Source of the DNA: Polyodon spathula
Taxonomy: Eukaryota > Chordata > Actinopteri > Acipenseriformes > Polyodontidae
NCBI RefSeq assembly: GCF_017654505.1
Contig: NC_054541.1
Coordinates: 47,989,486-48,053,485, forward strand
Length of the DNA: 64,000 nt
Direction of reading: 5' to 3'
Shown here: positions 58,705 through 64,000 of the stretch, piece by piece
Position numbering within the stretch: position 1 is the first letter of the stretch
Layout: each line of letters opens with the position of its first letter
Made by a program: the position numbers and the translations under genes
Notes under the pieces: generated by a model
Told to the model about the DNA's origin: nothing
Database searches by the model: none
What the model saw: the letters and a program-made list of their open reading frames with translations, nothing else

Positions 58705-61261
58705 GTCTGTAATCAGGTTTCCATGTAAGTGTTCAACTGCAAGTACCCATTTAAAGTTTAACTACATTAAATTAATTAATATTACATATATCACAGTTAG
58801 GAATGATACAATACTGCTTAGAAAATATTACATATTCACTTTATTACAAGTAACTATGCTCCCAAATTACAGAGACATGCCAGCTAGACTTATAATTTAG
58901 CATCCAACTTCCCTTTTGGATTTGCTTAATTTTATCTTCAACACTAAAGTTGATATTTTTGTTTGTTATAACAGGTACTATGAATTGCTTTATTCGACAC
59001 AGCTGGACTATTAGAGTACTGTAAGTGCTGAGCGTCACGTCAATAATCAAAGCCGAAGGAAACTGCTTCACTGATAATGAAGAGAAGTCACTGAAAGAAA
59101 GTATCAGATTTCAATTTCTTACCCACAACCTGCAACATGATGCCAATTGGGTCAAACTGGTTGTTAATTTGAAAGGAAAGAAGGCATCGCTGCACAACCA
59201 CAGTGCTTCAGAATCGCTGCTGCCCTACTTTTGCACATTAGTGCAAGAAGGGTCAAAAGTATCTTCAATGTTGTCTTCTGGTTTTAGCGATACTGCAACC
59301 TTGGGAAACCTGCCAATCTCTACTTTGCTAAATACTTATGGTGGAAAAGTGTCTTCTCATGACAGAATTCTAAAAGGAGGTCAAAACAGTTTCAACTTGG
59401 CTTAATTCCTCCCACTTAAAAAAAAAAAAAGAAAAAGAAAAACAGTTGATACAGGACTGCAGGACTGAAATCCCAGTTTGTTTTTTGATCTACTAAAGTT
59501 AAGAGGTTCAAATAGCATAATCCCTTCCATTATTATTGAAAAGGTTATATGTAGCTAAATATAAGCAATGTGGTTGGTGGCACTTTCATTCAATTCAGTT
59601 CCGTACCAACATCACACTTTCTGTGATAGAGCCAATTGGTTTATCATCCCCAAAAAAGTTATTGGTGATGGTAGCTTGAAACTTGAAAATGATGCTGATT
59701 GATTGTGTTACAAAGTGAAAAAAAAGAAAGCTTGCAGCCTTAAACTGGTTACTGCAACTGTTTGGATGACAGGGTGACAGCAGCAATCCATGCAACCATA
59801 ATGAACAGTTATCTTCATACTGCTGCCATTTGATTGTCGGGATATTTGCTTTTGAATAAATCTTTGGGGATTTTTTGGTAGGTTGAATGCTATTGCTTTG
59901 GCATTCTGTTTTCAGCTGACGAGACAGTAGATACTCTGTTTATCAGGATGCTTCCTTGGCCTCCTACAGTATACGTGTTGAGTTCAGGTTAGCAATAGTA
60001 GTTTAGTGTAGCAACTTCATTTTGGTGTAATGTGAATAATATTGAAAGTGTCAATTGTTTTGCACATTTGCATATTGCCTCATGTAATATAACAAAGAAA
60101 CCCCCACCGCCAACAAGAGCTATTTATATTTGCTTTTTTCACGCCTTTGCTGTATTAAGTTTGTACATTACAATATATGACAATATAGACAATATACATA
60201 TACCCTATCAATGACCAATGATGTCCCAGCTACTGAAGTTTGTGTGCCTGTAATTGCTGTCATTCACAGCAGCCAAAAGCATAGCATCTTCATAATAACC
60301 TTTTAGACGCCACAGTAAACAGATCACTACTCCCCCTGCTGTGTCACCATACAACTGCAATGTTAAAATACTTGTTTTATATCTTTTGACAACCAAATAA
60401 CAATAATATGTCAGAAACTTTCTGTTGTGTAATTAACTATGCAGAGCTTTCAAAACAAAGCGCTCTCAACTACTACTGTAGAACTAGCTCTTAAATTACC
60501 TGCACCTTATTTGAAGCTTACAAATAAATTAAACTGGAATTCCCATGTCAAAAAGGCAAGGAAGTACATTCTGCTATTCAAAAGTTCTGCATATACCACA
60601 ACAACATTCATAAGGCTGGGGTTGAATAGTTTTTTGTTTCTGTATCCTGGTTACCATTCATAGTTTTGAAATGTACCTTTATTTTCAGTGGACTGCAAAT
60701 TGAGACACACACAAAAGCGTGACGGAAATTCCGTTGGTCAATAAACATCCTGGCAGGTCATACAAGATACATCAATAAAAATCCCCTTCAACTGGGAGCT
60801 GAAAAACAGTCCAAAATGTACTTGGGAATAATTTCTGAAATGTATTGACTTTGCAACCAGTACAGCCTGCATGAGTAGGAACAAAGCACACATACCTTTC
60901 TTTGTTTTTATAAAGCAAGTGAGGCTACATTTCTGAAGACCTTGTTGGATTGTTCTGAAAAATTCCCAGCTTCATAATGGCAGGCACACAGAAGAGACAG
61001 TTACACCTTTCTAAAACAAAGTTCCCCCAGAACACCCTAAAAGCCTACTCGCTATATGAGAATAATCACTCGCAAACGCACCTTAGTGCGATTTACCGTG
61101 TTAAGAAAACACCCCTCTAGATTTCATACAATTCAAGCAGAAAACATGCGATACAGGAGGAAATTCACAAAGCCATTTACTCCCAAGTGTCATGGGCACT
61201 TTTTCCTTTTTTATTCTTTTTTTTTAATTTAGTAGAAACATTTAGTAGACAATTTTTTAAA
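58705..61261. other. Intergenic DNA, no gene seen
   Basis: The open frame 59025-59405 (126 codons) has no recognisable domain. Nothing else is supported. Confidence 0.45.
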
Positions 61262-61506
61262 ATAATTTTTTCCCAATTTACAATAGCCAATTATTTTTAG
61301 GCTCAGCTCGGGAGGGCGAAGACGAACACGCACTGTTCTCCAAAGCACTGCTTCTTTACACACTGCAGACCCACCATACAACCACCTCAGAGCTACAGCG
61401 TCGGAGGACAACGCAGCTCTCGGCAGCTTACAGGCAACCCCGCAGACATCCGGCCAGACCACAGGGATTGCTGGTGCGCAGTGAGCCGAGCATAGCCTGA
61501 CCGACC
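61262..61506 (-). repeat. Interspersed GC-rich repeat, copy 2 of 2 in window
   Basis: Same family and relative orientation as 6889-7173, shorter by about 40 bases (the GCCGTCAGCC region is missing). Strand is nominal. Confidence 0.6.
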
Positions 61507-64000
61507 TAAGACCTTTGTAACCAAAATATACTGCATAGTATAGTTATTATTATTTATTTTTTTATTGAGTTTGTATGCCACAGTATTTGTGTGCACCAGG
61601 TTAAAAATAGGTCTTTGTTCATGCATTGGTATGCATGTCACTGGGATGTGCACAAGTAGTCCAGATTTAATCTTCCTTGTGAATGTTTTGATCGCATGTT
61701 CGTTTATTTATTTTGGAATGCTTCCATATGACTAAGAAGAATGTAACCCTTTGCTGTGTAATAAAATGGACCCACAGTTTAGAAAACTTCTCCTTTAGAT
61801 GTCATGCTGTTAGGCAATACATTTTCCTAATCTGTATATAATTTATATATGAAGCTATGTTTGCATTTAAAAGTTCCCGCTTTCTTTCAAACAGGAACGA
61901 TAGGTCTATGGGGTTTTTCTTTCAAGCCATTTCAAAATAAATATGCATTAGATCCATGTCTCTGGTGTTACAGTAGCTATTGGTTTTACATACTGTAATA
62001 CAGCTGAGAAAAGTGAGGTATGGGTAATATCTGCTCTGCACAGTAAGCTCCCAGATAAGTTAACTTAGCTTTAAACACCAATATTTCAACTGATTCACCA
62101 CTCTAAGTAATTATTTAATCTAAACTTATACCCAGTATGCTGGTTATATCAGACTGCTCTACATGTCAAATTGCAGTATGTATAGTATGTAAAGTGCAAG
62201 TACTGGAGATTGCTTTAGCCCCTTCCCCCTCCTTGAAAGACTTCTTTTGAAGATATGCCTGTCGGATATAATATTTATCTACTGCATGACTCATGAATGA
62301 AAGCCTTCACTGATATTTAGATCTTGCATTTCCCCTTTTTTTATGATAGGAATATGCAATGTGAGCCTTATTTCCTCCCCTGAGACAATTAAGTAAGTAC
62401 CCCACTCAATAATTGCAGGACACCACTATCAAGCAGAGGTTCATAAACCCTTTGCTGGTTCTAGTTTTACAGAGCAAACCACACTGACTTCTGAAAAAGC
62501 CAAAAGAATGCCCCACCGTACACAATATGGTTAATACTATTTGACACAAAGCCATGGGTATTTCCAAACCAGGCTAAAAAATGTTGCCATGCTCACCTCA
62601 TATCGCAATTTTTTAAAACATGGCACCCAAACCTTACACAACCTCACAAAGGTATGTTGCAACTGCACAGGCATTTCTTTAAACTTCCCCCCATGTTATC
62701 AGTTTTGGTTTATAAACAGGAGAAAGCATTAGTTACTTATTATCGCTCCTCTTTTTAATGGTCCTAGTGCAACAGAAAAATAAGAGATCACCAGAAACCA
62801 TCTTCTGGGGTTACTTTGTACACCTGAAAAGTTGCATTTACATGTAGTTTCTAAGAGCTGTTTTAATTTGTACAAATAAATTAATATAGCCTTCCCCTCA
62901 GTTCTGTCTGTTACCATTTATCTCATGACACTATCAGACATCAGCCTTTATTCCTAAGCATGGCTCCCCCATGGGCAGAGTGCAGCAATCAGCTTCTTAA
63001 AGATCTTATTATGGTTTTGAATAGAATAGATGTGTGTATGAATTCAAGACTGGCTAGTGAATGAGACCATTGGGCCATCTAACGCTACTGTTTTTCAGAG
63101 CAAATCAAATCAGGAGTTAGATGATCTGAAATAACCTGACTCAGCACATATTTTATTATATGACCAAGCTGCAGATAGGATGTTTTTTATTTGAGGAATT
63201 AATGAGACTCATGGTTACAAACCTTTGTGCTCTAATCACTCAAAAAGATAAATAAATAAAACAAATAAAGTGAATTGACTTAAAAGGGTTTGACTAAGGT
63301 AACCCCAGACAAAATGTTAAACACAGCAGATACCAGAACCAGAGGACACAGCTAACAATTAAGTGGAGACAGACTTAGAAGAGAGGGTGGGAGACACTGA
63401 GTGTATAGAATGCTTTACCAAGCCACGTTGTCAACGCTGAATCAATGGCCCTTGAAAAGGTTTGGGGATCAGCTACTTGGAACTAGACGAACAATCACGG
63501 AGAAAATGGTCTGTCATTTTTCTTATGTTCTTACAGTATGTCTGGCCCTGACAAGGAAGCTGTTAGTGTAAAAATACTGCAGCTACTCTATACAGGTTGA
63601 TGAGTACACCCTGGCCTGGAGGTGAGGTTGCTAACACCCTGTAAATCCCCATTTAGACTGCAGGGACTTCACCGGTGCTCAGTTTGGAACACACTCCATA
63701 AGTTTCCAGCACACTTTTCTGTCACAGCTCACACAATGTGTCAGGCAGTTGGAGCTGTAGGTTTCAGGTACATTGGGCTTGTCGCATAAACACTGTGAAG
63801 ATGATGATGTCGCAGGGCACATGTGCGATTAAAAACTGTGTTCATTTTCTCCCAAGCTATTCAAAAGGGATCAAGCAGTATTCTCTAAGTACCGCTAAAT
63901 CTGGTCACAGAAAATTAAAAACAATAGTATATGTTAACAACTTCATATAATTCAATAATGAATAATGTTCCAAATCTATAATTTGAATTCTAGATTGCAC
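61507..64000. other. Intergenic DNA, no gene seen
   Basis: No gene recognised. A CR1-like 3' fragment lies at 63404-63533. Confidence 0.45.
63404..63533 (+). mobile_element. CR1-type LINE 3' fragment
   Basis: Forward-strand sequence ending TTTCTTATGTTCTTA matches the complement of the CR1 3' end at 15047 onward. CCACGTTGTCAACGCTGAAT corresponds to the conserved segment encoding NVVEAD in the CR1 C-terminus. It is a short 5'-truncated copy. Confidence 0.5.

Noticed and set aside
59025..59405. 126-codon open frame
   Set aside because: It is the longest frame in the right end, but no domain, signal or repeat family is recognisable and the surrounding sequence shows no gene structure.

Overview
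The window looks like nuclear DNA from a ray-finned fish. It has short exons in phase-0 introns with GT-AG junctions, TATA-box promoters, AU-rich 3' untranslated regions, Tc1, hAT and PIF-Harbinger DNA transposons, a CR1 LINE and two Ty3/Gypsy LTR elements. Several interspersed repeats (the CR1 3' tail with its 'gagaggaggccatt' block, and the repeat at 6889-7173 and 61262-61506) remind me of sturgeon or paddlefish DNA. That lineage guess comes from memory and is unverified.

Three cytokine genes lie in the same (+) orientation and form the backbone of the window. An IL-26 gene (438-2593, 5 exons, 182 aa) is followed by interferon gamma (25031-27260, 4 exons, 173 aa). Third is a 6-exon gene for a secreted, cysteine-rich helical cytokine (37358-40827, 196 aa) that I cannot assign to a named family member. 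IL26 followed by IFNG is the conserved vertebrate arrangement (MDM1-IL22-IL26-IFNG-DYRK2). The third gene sits on the far side of IFNG, where teleosts carry an IFN-gamma-related gene, but its exon layout is that of the IL-10/IL-20/IL-22 family with one extra exon. It is the best candidate here for something undescribed.

Between and after the cytokines the DNA is mostly mobile elements. A broken Tc1 element (5704-6820) precedes two dinucleotide arrays and a 58-bp minisatellite (11998-13200). The minisatellite abuts a Gypsy element on the minus strand (13202-21674), which carries a nested CR1 LINE (15047-17939). A 56-bp minisatellite (22639-23010) precedes IFNG. A hAT-type MITE (31100-31794) and a probable solo LTR (32531-33102) lie between IFNG and the third cytokine. 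A nearly complete Tc1 element (41162-42789) sits just after the poly(A) signal of that gene. Farther right are a Harbinger transposase remnant (46802-47110) and a second Gypsy element (52029-57863) inserted in a Harbinger-like element (51757-58701).

Both Gypsy elements have the order gag-protease-integrase-RT-RNase H, the unusual Gmr1 type, and the gag of the first carries a SCAN-like segment. Both are inactivated. Roughly 58.7-64 kb and several other stretches hold no gene I can support.
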